14,728 bases of DNA. Origin: Oscillospiraceae bacterium. Lineage in GTDB: Bacteria; Bacillota; Clostridia; Oscillospirales; Ruminococcaceae. The translations under genes and the position numbers were made by a program. Numbering within the stretch: position 1 is the first letter of the stretch; each line of letters starts with the position of its first letter. The stretch lies in assembly GCA_900768735.1 (NCBI GenBank), contig CAAGDZ010000438.1:1-14728 (forward strand), given 5' to 3'. Under the pieces are notes generated by a model. That model ran no database searches. It was not told where the DNA came from and worked only from the letters and a program-made list of their open reading frames with translations. Positions 7,036-13,881 of this stretch are shown piece by piece.

Positions 7036-7754
7036 AAAAATCTGAATTTACCGAGCAGGAATATACTGCCCTCGCCGAAAAATACAGCGCATTGCTCAGC
7101 GAAAAGTCCGAGCTTATGTATGAGCTTGCCGAGCTTAAAGCCTCGGCGGAGAGTATACGCAGGCAGGACGACGAAATCCGCGCCCTGCACGAAAATGTCC
7201 GCCGCATAAAGCACGATATGAAAAATCATCTTATGGTTATCGCGTCATATCTCGGCGGCGGGGATTATGAAGCAGCAAAGTCCTACACCTCGCAGATTCT
7301 CGACAAGCTTAACGCCGCGCACAGCTACATAGAAACCGGCAACTCGCTGTTAAACCATATCCTCAACGAAAAGCTGAACAAGGCGCGCGAAAAAGGTATA
7401 TCGGTAAAGGCGGAGATTGAAAACCTGTCGTTTAAGAAAATGGAGAGCCTTGATTTTTCCGCGCTGTTATCGAATATGCTTGACAACGCTATCGAGGCGT
7501 GCGAGGGAGAAAATTCACCCGAAATTGATGTCACAATCTCACAGCGGCGGGATTATGAAACGATACTCGTGAAGAATAAAATCGGCACTTCTGTCCTTGA
7601 TGTAAACCCCAAATTGCTGACAACTAAAGCAGACGGCTCGGCGCACGGTATGGGCATACCGCAGATACGCTCGATAACCGCGAAGTACGGCGGTATGTGC
7701 GACTTTTACGAGGAGGACGGTTATTTCTTTGCCTGTGCGTTTATCCCTGTATAA
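7032..7754 (+). CDS. Soluble GHKL-type sensor histidine kinase
   Basis: A 240-residue kinase that should phosphorylate the response regulator encoded immediately before it. The first 60 residues form a charged coiled coil (EKYSALLSEKSELMYELAEL). The H-box is RRIKHDMKNHLMVI, with His61 as phospho-acceptor. The N-box is LSNMLDNAIEACE (about 147-159) and the G-box is HGMGI (about 205-209), typical of the AgrC/NatK kinase group. Those kinases normally carry five to seven membrane spans for ligand sensing; this one has none and no recognisable sensor domain. It must therefore sense something in the cytoplasm or dock on a membrane partner, possibly the ABC permeases. The length matches a bare catalytic core plus coiled coil and shows no sign of a frameshift. 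Confidence 0.9.
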   Translation: MKKSEFTEQEYTALAEKYSALLSEKSELMYELAELKASAESIRRQDDEIRALHENVRRIKHDMKNHLMVIASYLGGGDYEAAKSYTSQILDKLNAAHSYIETGNSLLNHILNEKLNKAREKGISVKAEIENLSFKKMESLDFSALLSNMLDNAIEACEGENSPEIDVTISQRRDYETILVKNKIGTSVLDVNPKLLTTKADGSAHGMGIPQIRSITAKYGGMCDFYEEDGYFFACAFIPV

Positions 7755-7771
7755 ATGCCGTTTATCCCAAT

Positions 7772-7796
7772 CCCTTGCAAAACCGTTTTGCAGGGG
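7772..7796. repeat. 25-base palindrome between kinase and ABC genes
   Basis: Arms CCCTTGCAAAAC and GTTTTGCAGGGG flank a single central C, with one mismatch. As RNA it folds as a 10-bp stem with a five-base loop and is followed by ATATACTTTTC, a poor terminator tail. It lies in the only sizeable gap (7755-7820) of the six-gene set, so it may be an operator, an attenuator or an RNA-processing site. Confidence 0.55.
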
Positions 7797-7820
7797 ATAT
7801 ACTTTTCTTATGGTGGTTAT

Positions 7821-8711
7821 ATGATAAATTTTGAAAATGTGAGCAAGTATTGCCTTGACGATGTTTCATTACATATCCCGAGAGGAGAAATCGTCGGTCT
7901 GATAGGCGCGTCGGGGGCGGGCAAGACCACTCTGATAAAGCTCGCCTGCGGTCTGCTTGCACCCGACAGCGGAAATGTGTATACTCTAGGTAAAAACCCT
8001 GTGCAAAACCGCAGGCAGTATAAAAGAGCCGTCAGCGTATTTGTGGCGGGCACGCCCCTTATTTGCCGTGATGATACGGTTTTGCAGGGCTTTGAGCTTT
8101 TGCGCGCTATGTACGGTATAGAAAAATCGGAGTTTTACAGACGGTATAACGAGCTGTCAGAGCGGCTTGATTTTGCAAAGTATGAGCATCAGACCGTGAA
8201 GAGCCTTTCTCTCGGACAGCGTATGCGCGCAGAGCTTGGCGCGGCGCTGATTTACAGTCCGCGGCTGCTGCTTTTAGACGAGCCGAATGTCGGACTTGAC
8301 GAAAACGGAAAGGCGGCGCTGTGCGAGCTTCTGTCTGAATACTGCAAGGACGGCATGACCGTGCTTATGACCTCTCACGATATGGCGGGGGTGTCGAAGA
8401 TGTGCGGCAGGCTTGCGCTGCTTGACGGCGGCAGGCTTATCTTTTACGGCAGCGAGGACAATCTTCGCAGCCGCTATGCGCCGATTGATGTCATGACGGC
8501 GAGATACAGCGGCAGAATACCTGATTTTGAGGATTTACCGCTGAAAAAATACACGGTACAGGGTGACACCATCACACTATCATATAACTCCAACCACATA
8601 AGCTCGGCAGAAATAATAAAGCTGGTTTTGGGGCAGACCGAGGTTCGTGAAGTCAGCATAAGAAAGCCGGATTTAGAAAGTATAATTATACAGCTGAAAG
8701 GCGGAGGGTGA
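7821..8711 (+). CDS. ABC transporter ATP-binding protein, first of two, degenerate Q-loop
   Basis: A 296-residue ATPase of the group that works with DUF990 permeases. Motifs are Walker A GASGAGKT (29-36), signature LSLGQRMRAE, Walker B LLLLDEP followed by NVGLD, and switch histidine in MTSHDM. Where the next gene's protein has the Q-loop VVFGQKSQLQWD, this one reads VFVAGTPLICRD, so the glutamine that senses the gamma-phosphate is absent. The C-terminal extension (about 215-296) matches the second ATPase, both ending near '(E/D)(I/L)ESII'. An in-frame ATG at 7755 exists, but residues 1-22 from there are not conserved-looking and the ATG at 7821 has GGTGG just upstream. The stop is one base before the next start, so the two ATPases are probably made together and form a heterodimer. 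Confidence 0.9.
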   Translation: MINFENVSKYCLDDVSLHIPRGEIVGLIGASGAGKTTLIKLACGLLAPDSGNVYTLGKNPVQNRRQYKRAVSVFVAGTPLICRDDTVLQGFELLRAMYGIEKSEFYRRYNELSERLDFAKYEHQTVKSLSLGQRMRAELGAALIYSPRLLLLDEPNVGLDENGKAALCELLSEYCKDGMTVLMTSHDMAGVSKMCGRLALLDGGRLIFYGSEDNLRSRYAPIDVMTARYSGRIPDFEDLPLKKYTVQGDTITLSYNSNHISSAEIIKLVLGQTEVREVSIRKPDLESIIIQLKGGG

Positions 8712-8712
8712 A

Positions 8713-9702
8713 ATGAGCTTTATAGAAGTAAGGGAGATAAGCAAGACCTTTAAGATAAGCAAGCGGCGCGGCGGCGCGCTCGGGATGTTCGCAAATCTTT
8801 TTGCACCGAAATTTGAAAAGAAAGAGGCTGTAAAAAATGTCAGCTTTGATATTGAGCAGGGCGAAACGGTAGGCTTTATCGGTCCTAACGGCGCAGGAAA
8901 ATCCACCACAATAAAAATGCTCTCGGGCATACTCCACCCCGACAGCGGCAGTATAAACGTCGGCGGCTATATCCCGTACAGACAGCGCAAAAGCTATGTC
9001 GGCAGGATAGGCGTGGTGTTCGGGCAGAAGTCGCAGTTACAATGGGATTTGCCGGTGATAGACAGCTTTGAGCTGCTGAAAGCAATCTACAGCGTGCCCG
9101 ATAATGTGTATAAGAAAAACCTCAGCCGCTTTACCGAGATGCTGGACATGGGCGGGTTTATAAATCAGCCTGTCCGTCAGCTTTCCCTCGGTCAGCGCAT
9201 GAGGGCGGATATTGTAGCGGCGCTTATACACTCGCCTGAGATAGTGTTCTTTGACGAGCCGACTATCGGAGTTGATGTAGTGGGAAAGGAAACGATACGG
9301 AGCTTTATCCGCGAACTTAATTCACAGGACAACGTAACGATGATATTCACCACCCACGATATGCAGGATATTGAAAAGACCTGCAACCGCCTTATAATAA
9401 TTGACGAGGGGGCAAAGGTGTATGACGGCACACTGGCGGGAATACGGGAGAAATACGGCACCTCGCGACAGCTTGATGTTGAGTTTTCCGGCAGAGAGGA
9501 AATAGCCCCAATTGATAACGTGGAAATATCCGAGCTTGAAAACAACAAAAAGCGGTTTATATTTGAAAGCAGGGATGTACATATAAACGAGCTGATGAAT
9601 TATCTGCTGACTAATCACAACGTCCGCGATATAAATATCTCCGAGCCGGAGATAGAGAGCATTATCCGTAAAATCTACAACCGCGAGGTGAGTGAAGCAT
9701 GA
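8713..9702 (+). CDS. ABC transporter ATP-binding protein, second of two, DUF990-permease type
   Basis: A 329-residue ATPase with all canonical motifs: Walker A GPNGAGKST (about 58-66), Q-loop FGQKSQLQWDLPVIDSFELL, signature LSLGQRMRAD, Walker B IVFFDEP followed by TIGVD, and switch histidine in FTTHDM. The N-terminal insertion KISKRRGGALGMFANLFAPKFEKKEAVKNV is characteristic of ATPases paired with DUF990 permeases, and LSLGQRMR is a typical signature of that group. A regulatory C-terminal extension follows residue 245. The start has GGCGGAGGG upstream. The stop overlaps the first permease start by four bases. With the neighbouring ATPase it would supply two unequal nucleotide sites to the exporter; this one appears fully competent. 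Confidence 0.93.
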   Translation: MSFIEVREISKTFKISKRRGGALGMFANLFAPKFEKKEAVKNVSFDIEQGETVGFIGPNGAGKSTTIKMLSGILHPDSGSINVGGYIPYRQRKSYVGRIGVVFGQKSQLQWDLPVIDSFELLKAIYSVPDNVYKKNLSRFTEMLDMGGFINQPVRQLSLGQRMRADIVAALIHSPEIVFFDEPTIGVDVVGKETIRSFIRELNSQDNVTMIFTTHDMQDIEKTCNRLIIIDEGAKVYDGTLAGIREKYGTSRQLDVEFSGREEIAPIDNVEISELENNKKRFIFESRDVHINELMNYLLTNHNVRDINISEPEIESIIRKIYNREVSEA

Positions 9703-10493
9703 AACTTTCGCCCTATATCGCGTATGCGAAAAAGTGCTTTTTAGGCAGGAGCGCGTACCGCTTTGACCATTTTATCGGCATACTCTCGACCTGCCTGCAA
9801 TTTTTTATTTTTTGGGAGATATACAAGGCGCTTTACGGCAACAACACCGAGATAGACGGTATAACCATGTCGATGGTTACGACCAATTTCGTGCTTTCGA
9901 TGGGGCTTGGCGCGGTGTTCAGCCCCGACGATTATTTCCTGCCCAATAAAATATGGGACGGAAGTATCGCGACCGAATTTCTCCGCCCGATAAGCTTTAA
10001 GGGTAGAATGATAGCCGAAAACTTGGGCAACGCGCTTTTCAGCCTTATATTCCGCTTTGTGCCGGTGCTTATAATAGCATTGCTTACGGTAGGGGTAAGC
10101 GCGCCCGCAAGTCCCGTGATGCTTTTACTGTTTATTTTAAGCGCGGCGCTCGGCTTTGGCGTGCTGTGGTCAATAAGCTTTGCGGTGCAGATGACCTCGT
10201 TCTGGCTTGTGAATATCTGGAGCCTTATCACGATAAAGAATGTGTTTGTAAATGTGCTGTCCGGCTCGATGGTACCGCTGTGGTTCATGCCCGACTGGAT
10301 GAGCGGGGTGCTTAATCTTACGCCGTTTTCTTCGATATATTTTACGCCTGTGCAGATTTATCTAGGTCAGCTCTCCTACGGTGAGATTGCGTTTAAATGC
10401 GGTGTACAGCTTGTGTGGATAGCGGTAATTTATCTTATCGGCGATTTGCTTTGGAAAAAGGGACAGCGAAAACTGGTAGTACAAGGAGGTTGA
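9699..10493 (+). CDS. ABC-2 family permease, DUF990 type, first of two
   Basis: A 264-residue membrane protein. The start MKLSPYIAYAKKCFLGRSAYRFDHFIG, followed by a long hydrophobic stretch (FFIFWEIYKALYG), matches DUF990 (Pfam PF06182) permeases, as does the central DGSIATEFLRPISFKGRMIAENLGNALF. About six spans are visible (near 24-42, 58-76, 110-135, 138-165, 175-200 and 230-250). It should pair with the second permease to form a heteromeric channel, because the two proteins share layout but little identity. The start overlaps the ATPase stop (ATGA), so translation is coupled. Substrates of this family are largely uncharacterised. Confidence 0.88.
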   Translation: MKLSPYIAYAKKCFLGRSAYRFDHFIGILSTCLQFFIFWEIYKALYGNNTEIDGITMSMVTTNFVLSMGLGAVFSPDDYFLPNKIWDGSIATEFLRPISFKGRMIAENLGNALFSLIFRFVPVLIIALLTVGVSAPASPVMLLLFILSAALGFGVLWSISFAVQMTSFWLVNIWSLITIKNVFVNVLSGSMVPLWFMPDWMSGVLNLTPFSSIYFTPVQIYLGQLSYGEIAFKCGVQLVWIAVIYLIGDLLWKKGQRKLVVQGG

Positions 10494-10497
10494 CGCG

Positions 10498-11304
10498 ATG
10501 AAAAATATTCTGCACCTGATGTGTATGTACACCAAGACCACCGCAAAATCGTGGTTTCAGTATCGTGTTGACGCTGTTTTAAAGTCGCTGGCGGTATTTC
10601 TGCGCGAGGCTACGGGTATCATTGTTATCTGGTTTACACTGCTTAAATTCGATAAGCTGAACGGCTGGGATATATATGAAATGCTGTTTTTATTCAGCCT
10701 GCTGTTTTTGACCTACGGAATTATGATAATATTTTTTACGGGTCTGCGCGATTTCGGCAGCACGGTGCGCAGCGGCAACTTCGACAGGTTTATTCTCCGG
10801 CCGAGAGGTCTTTTATTTCAGATAATATTTGTAAACTCAGACTGGTTTGCAGCGCTCGGACACGGCGGACTCGGCATAACGCTGTTTCTTATCTCCGCGG
10901 GTAAGGTGGGGATAGAGTGGAATGTCGGAAATGCGCTGTATTATATCTTTACCGTTGCAGGCGGCGTGCTGATACAGGGCGCGGTGTTTTTACTGCTTGC
11001 GGCGCTGAATATTTTCCTGCTGCAGACAAACAGCCTTAAAGAGCTTGTCTACTGGAATATGCGCAGATTTGCCGGCTATCCGATAAGCATTTTTCACAAG
11101 GCAATACAGATATTTATGATATATGTGATGCCGTTTGCTTTTGTGAATTATTTTCCTGCGCAGTATCTGCTGCGAAAGGACGATATGAGCGCATATCCCG
11201 AAATATTCATGTATCTGACGCCCTTTGTGGGAATCGTGATGTACCTGCTCGCGTATCTGTTCTGGCGTTTTAGCATAAGGTTTTATAAAAGCTCGGGTAA
11301 CTGA
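10498..11304 (+). CDS. ABC-2 family permease, DUF990 type, second of two
   Basis: A 268-residue membrane protein with the same plan as its neighbour: a basic N-terminal helix (YTKTTAKSWFQYRVDAVLKS), about six spans, and the family's central motif TVRSGNFDRFILRPRGLLFQI, equivalent to DGSIATEFLRPISFKG in the first permease. The end LFWRFSIRFYKSSGN resembles the usual '.FWr.glr.Y.s.G.' close of DUF990 proteins. AGGAGG at the end of the upstream gene serves as ribosome binding site, and the gap is four bases. It is the last gene of the set before a strong terminator. Confidence 0.88.
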   Translation: MKNILHLMCMYTKTTAKSWFQYRVDAVLKSLAVFLREATGIIVIWFTLLKFDKLNGWDIYEMLFLFSLLFLTYGIMIIFFTGLRDFGSTVRSGNFDRFILRPRGLLFQIIFVNSDWFAALGHGGLGITLFLISAGKVGIEWNVGNALYYIFTVAGGVLIQGAVFLLLAALNIFLLQTNSLKELVYWNMRRFAGYPISIFHKAIQIFMIYVMPFAFVNYFPAQYLLRKDDMSAYPEIFMYLTPFVGIVMYLLAYLFWRFSIRFYKSSGN

Positions 11305-11356
11305 TGCCGATAAAAATATGTACGCAGGCGGTACGAAAATCCGAATAAATATTTTA

Positions 11357-11392
11357 CCCGACAGCAAATGTACAATGCTGTCGGGGATTTTT
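11357..11392 (+). terminator. Rho-independent terminator of the exporter operon
   Basis: CCCGACAGCA and TGCTGTCGGG pair perfectly over ten bases around a nine-base loop, followed by GATTTTTAT. It ends the transcript of the response regulator, kinase and ABC genes 52 bases after the last stop, so the small genes that follow need their own promoter. Confidence 0.9.
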
Positions 11393-11431
11393 ATCTCATA
11401 AATTCCGGAAAATCCGGTGCGGAGAGTTTTA

Positions 11432-11470
11432 TTGGACACCTGTTCTGTTATAATTATCATAACGAACAGG
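11432..11470 (+). promoter_or_regulatory. Candidate promoter with overlapping palindrome for the two small genes
   Basis: TTGGAC (11432-11437), a 17-base spacer and TATCAT (11455-11460) form a plausible promoter just after the exporter terminator. A TATAAT at 11449-11454 lacks a -35 box at the right distance. The arms CCTGTTCTGTTAT (11439-11451) and ATAACGAACAGG (11459-11470) are inverted copies apart from one extra T, and cover roughly -28 to +4. This is where a repressor operator would sit. Confidence 0.55.
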
Positions 11471-11507
11471 AAAACTCAGCCGCTTTTGGCTCGGACAGGA
11501 GAGCATT

Positions 11508-11690
11508 ATGTGGATTTTAATTGTAGTCGGAATTTTTATTGTAGTATACAAACTTATTAAAGAAGCCTGTGAGCCTACAATCCCGTCGGAAAACTGGAAA
11601 AACACCAAACAGCTTCACAGGGATACATTTGTAAATCAGATAAGCACGAAGGAATTTCAAAAAAATCTGCGTAACGGCAGATACAGATAA
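11508..11690 (+). CDS. Small single-span membrane protein, paralogue of the next gene
   Basis: A 60-residue protein of unrecognised family. Residues 2-15 (WILIVVGIFIVVYK) form one hydrophobic span. A short polar tail follows with EPTIPSENW and ends in STKEFQKNLRNGRYR. The next gene encodes a protein of exactly the same length with the same plan and the same end (F-x-K-N-x-x-N-G-R/K-Y-R), so the two are paralogues and the reading frames are very likely real. AGGAG precedes the ATG by about seven bases. The STKEF region loosely recalls the C-terminal half of a SHOCT motif, but I would not assign it. It has its own promoter and probably a repressible operator. The tail is basic and would be cytoplasmic or extracytoplasmic depending on topology, which is not clear from the sequence. 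Confidence 0.72.
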   Translation: MWILIVVGIFIVVYKLIKEACEPTIPSENWKNTKQLHRDTFVNQISTKEFQKNLRNGRYR

Positions 11691-11702
11691 GGAGGATTTA
11701 TT

Positions 11703-11885
11703 ATGTTCTGGATTATACTTATAATTTCTATCGTCATTTGTATCAAGCACGCCAGTGAGCCTACTCTGCCCGCATCATACCACAATAATTGGCGGCTTGA
11801 AGCTCAGGACGCACAAAAAGTCAGAGAGGGAAAAATGACGCGGCGGCAGTTTACTAAAAATATGAATAACGGTAAGTACAGATGA
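11703..11885 (+). CDS. Small single-span membrane protein, paralogue of the previous gene
   Basis: A 60-residue protein of the same unrecognised family. The span is residues 2-14 (FWIILIISIVICI), then EPTLPASYHNNW and the tail MTRRQFTKNMNNGKYR. The last 33 residues align with those of the previous protein without gaps, sharing NW and F-x-K-N-x-x-N-G-x-Y-R. A strong AAGGAGG lies just before the ATG (TTTATT spacer), and the gap between the two genes is 12 bases, so they form one operon. A local duplication followed by divergence is the simplest origin. Two unequal subunits of one small membrane complex is a possible reason to keep both. There is no toxin or bacteriocin leader motif, and no double-glycine site. 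Confidence 0.74.
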   Translation: MFWIILIISIVICIKHASEPTLPASYHNNWRLEAQDAQKVREGKMTRRQFTKNMNNGKYR

Positions 11886-11905
11886 CGGGCAAACCGACGG
11901 AAGTA

Positions 11906-11939
11906 TTCAGGCGGCAACCAAAAGAGGTTGCCGCCTGAA
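11906..11939. terminator. Strong hairpin between convergent genes
   Basis: A perfect 14-bp stem (TTCAGGCGGCAACC with GGTTGCCGCCTGAA) closes an AAAAGA loop between the second small gene and the convergent glucuronidase gene. There is no real U-run on either strand (AAATCTC on plus, TACTTCC on minus). It probably separates the two transcripts or protects their 3' ends. Confidence 0.65.
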
Positions 11940-11964
11940 AAATCTCTCCACGCTATACAAAAAA

Positions 11965-13707
11965 TTACTGCTGATTAAATTCGTTATAGAAATCCCGCAG
12001 AACGTAGAACGCCAGCTTTTTATGCTTTTTGTCCGCGGACAGCAGACCCTTTGTGTTATAGTACCGCTGATTTACCGAGGTTCTTCTCGGACAGCGGAAG
12101 TCGTGCAGAATCCACGGCGTCATACCCTTTATATATGGGATTTTGCGGATATTCTCCGTCTGCTTTTCGTAGACATAAGCCTGGCAGTCCTCTGTGCCCT
12201 TGTCGCTGATTGTGCCCCTCAGTCCCGTGAGCGCGTCCGCGCCGAACTCGGTGATTATTACCGGCTTGTCGGGCGAGCTGTTTTCAAACAGCGCCGGGAG
12301 CATTTTAAGATCTGCTGTGTACCAGCCGCAGTATTCGTTTACTCCGATTACATCAAGATACTGCTCAAGCCTGTCCTCGATTGCGTTCTTGGCGAAGATT
12401 ACAAGGCACGCCGCCGACACAAGCCTTGTGTCGTCCTCGCGGTGGGCACAGCTTGCAAGTCCGCCCATGAATTTCAGCCGGTCGTCGGTGTCGGCGTTTT
12501 CGTTCCCTACCGACCAGATGATGACCGAGGCGCGGTTATAGTCGCGGTTGATAAGCTCTCTGAGCTGATTTTCTGTGTCGCTGTAGGTGTCCTCCGACCA
12601 GAAGTGTATCTCCCAGTATACAGGAATCTCCTCCCAGAGCAGAAGACCCAGCTCGTCGGCAAGCTGCGCCATGCGCTCGCTGTGCGGATAGTGCGCCACA
12701 CGCATGAAGTTACAGCCGAGCTCCTTTGCCGCCCTGATGTTTTCAATACGCTCATCGTCGGTCAGCGCCTTGCCGTTTTCTACGCTGTCCTCATGGCAGC
12801 TTATGCCCTTTAAGAATATCGGCTTGCCGTTGAGCAGTATGTCCATACCGACAACCTTTATCTCTCTGAAGCCGACGCGGTCGGTTATACTGTCCGCACC
12901 GCAGCTGAGCTTTACATCATATAGTGTCGGGCTGTCGGGTGACCATAGCTTTGGCTCGGCATCGAAAACAAGCTCGCCGCGCCCGCCGTTTACCTGTATT
13001 ACGGCGTTTATGCAAAGTTGCGGAATATCAAGCACTGCGGTGTCGTTCACAGGCTCGGACATGGTCACCGCCGCGCGGATTTTCTTAAAGCCGCTGTCGG
13101 GCAAAAGCGCGATTTTAAAGTCCTTTATATGTACCTTAGGCACGCGGATAAGCTCAATATCGCGGTATATGCCGCCGTAGTTGAACCAGTCGGTGTTTGA
13201 CGGCGGCACCTGCTCGTTTCGCCTTGTGCTGTCAGTCTGTATGATTATGCGATTGCTGTGGATGAGAAAATCGGTTATGTCAAAATAGCACGGTGTAGAG
13301 CCGCCGCGGTGCATACCGACAAATTTTTTGTTAATAAATACCCGGCAGAGATAATTAGCCGCGCCGATTTTCAGAAATACCCGCTCGTCGTCGCTCTGCT
13401 TTGCGTAGATGAATTTCCGTGTAAAAATCATACTGCCCTCGTACAGCAGATAGGTCTTGTCAAAGTTGTTCCAACAGCACGGGAGCGGCATCATTTCCCA
13501 CTCATCAAAGGAAAAGTCCACGGGGAGCGTGTTGCCGCCCTCATCGTAGTAGTATTCCTCATACCACTTCTGCCTGATGCAGGTATCGTACATATCAACT
13601 GCATAGTGCCAGTCGCCGCTCAGCGATTCTTTTTTGCGGAACCTGTCGTAAATCATTGTGTCCGCGCCTACAAGCTTTTCAAAATATTCGCGCTCGTAGT
13701 ATTCCAT
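11965..13707 (-). CDS. Glycoside hydrolase family 2 beta-glucuronidase
   Basis: A 580-residue cytoplasmic enzyme; no signal peptide is visible. GH2 layout: sugar-binding jelly roll (about 20-185, with LSGDWHYAVD and NTDWFNYGGIYRDIEL), immunoglobulin-like domain (about 186-285), then a TIM barrel. The acid/base is Glu403 in WSVGNEN and the nucleophile is Glu487 in IITEFGAD. Asn551-Thr552-Lys553 (YYNTKGLLS) is the NxK motif that binds the carboxylate of glucuronic acid and separates glucuronidases from beta-galactosidases. The stretch between WEE and INRD (about 360-388) is short, so the 'Loop 1' of Escherichia coli enzyme seems absent, which would favour larger or polymeric glucuronides over small drug conjugates. 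AAAGGA precedes the ATG. It stands alone without a glucuronide transporter. A galacturonidase is an alternative. Confidence 0.88.
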   Translation of the reverse strand: MEYYEREYFEKLVGADTMIYDRFRKKESLSGDWHYAVDMYDTCIRQKWYEEYYYDEGGNTLPVDFSFDEWEMMPLPCCWNNFDKTYLLYEGSMIFTRKFIYAKQSDDERVFLKIGAANYLCRVFINKKFVGMHRGGSTPCYFDITDFLIHSNRIIIQTDSTRRNEQVPPSNTDWFNYGGIYRDIELIRVPKVHIKDFKIALLPDSGFKKIRAAVTMSEPVNDTAVLDIPQLCINAVIQVNGGRGELVFDAEPKLWSPDSPTLYDVKLSCGADSITDRVGFREIKVVGMDILLNGKPIFLKGISCHEDSVENGKALTDDERIENIRAAKELGCNFMRVAHYPHSERMAQLADELGLLLWEEIPVYWEIHFWSEDTYSDTENQLRELINRDYNRASVIIWSVGNENADTDDRLKFMGGLASCAHREDDTRLVSAACLVIFAKNAIEDRLEQYLDVIGVNEYCGWYTADLKMLPALFENSSPDKPVIITEFGADALTGLRGTISDKGTEDCQAYVYEKQTENIRKIPYIKGMTPWILHDFRCPRRTSVNQRYYNTKGLLSADKKHKKLAFYVLRDFYNEFNQQ

Positions 13708-13750
13708 GTGTTGCCGTCCTTTCGTATATCGGATTTATGCTTGAAAATTA

Positions 13751-13797
13751 AATCGTAAATTCATACGATTCAATAAATTACAGGAAAATCGTGTCAA
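13751..13797 (-). promoter_or_regulatory. Candidate promoter and operator of the beta-glucuronidase gene
   Basis: The minus strand has a perfect -35 box TTGACA (13792-13797), and 16 bases later a poor -10 box TATTGA (13770-13775). Immediately downstream, over the expected start site, is the inverted repeat AATCGTA and TACGATT with a six-base centre (13751-13770). A weak -10 box plus a palindrome at +1 suits a repressed, substrate-induced gene. The stretch 13798-13881 shows nothing recognisable. Confidence 0.45.
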
Positions 13798-13881
13798 CTG
13801 ATGATGGTTTATAAGGCTAAGTGTTTTATATCAACCATATCAGATTGAACGCTCATGTTGCAGTTTCACTTGCAAAGCTGC

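Noticed and set aside
6224..7820. LytTR direct-repeat binding sites
   Set aside because: Only loose half-site matches (for example ACCGTT in the 7772-7796 palindrome) were seen, without a second copy at the expected spacing.
11508..11885. Type I toxin or bacteriocin identity for the small membrane proteins
   Set aside because: No antisense RNA promoter, double-glycine leader, immunity gene or toxin motif is visible; the conserved basic tail does not fit known classes.
12022..12813. A 263-codon open frame on the plus strand
   Set aside because: It is antisense to the glucuronidase gene, whose catalytic motifs are intact; the translation is rich in Arg, Val and Cys, resembles no family, and is a by-product of GC-rich codons.
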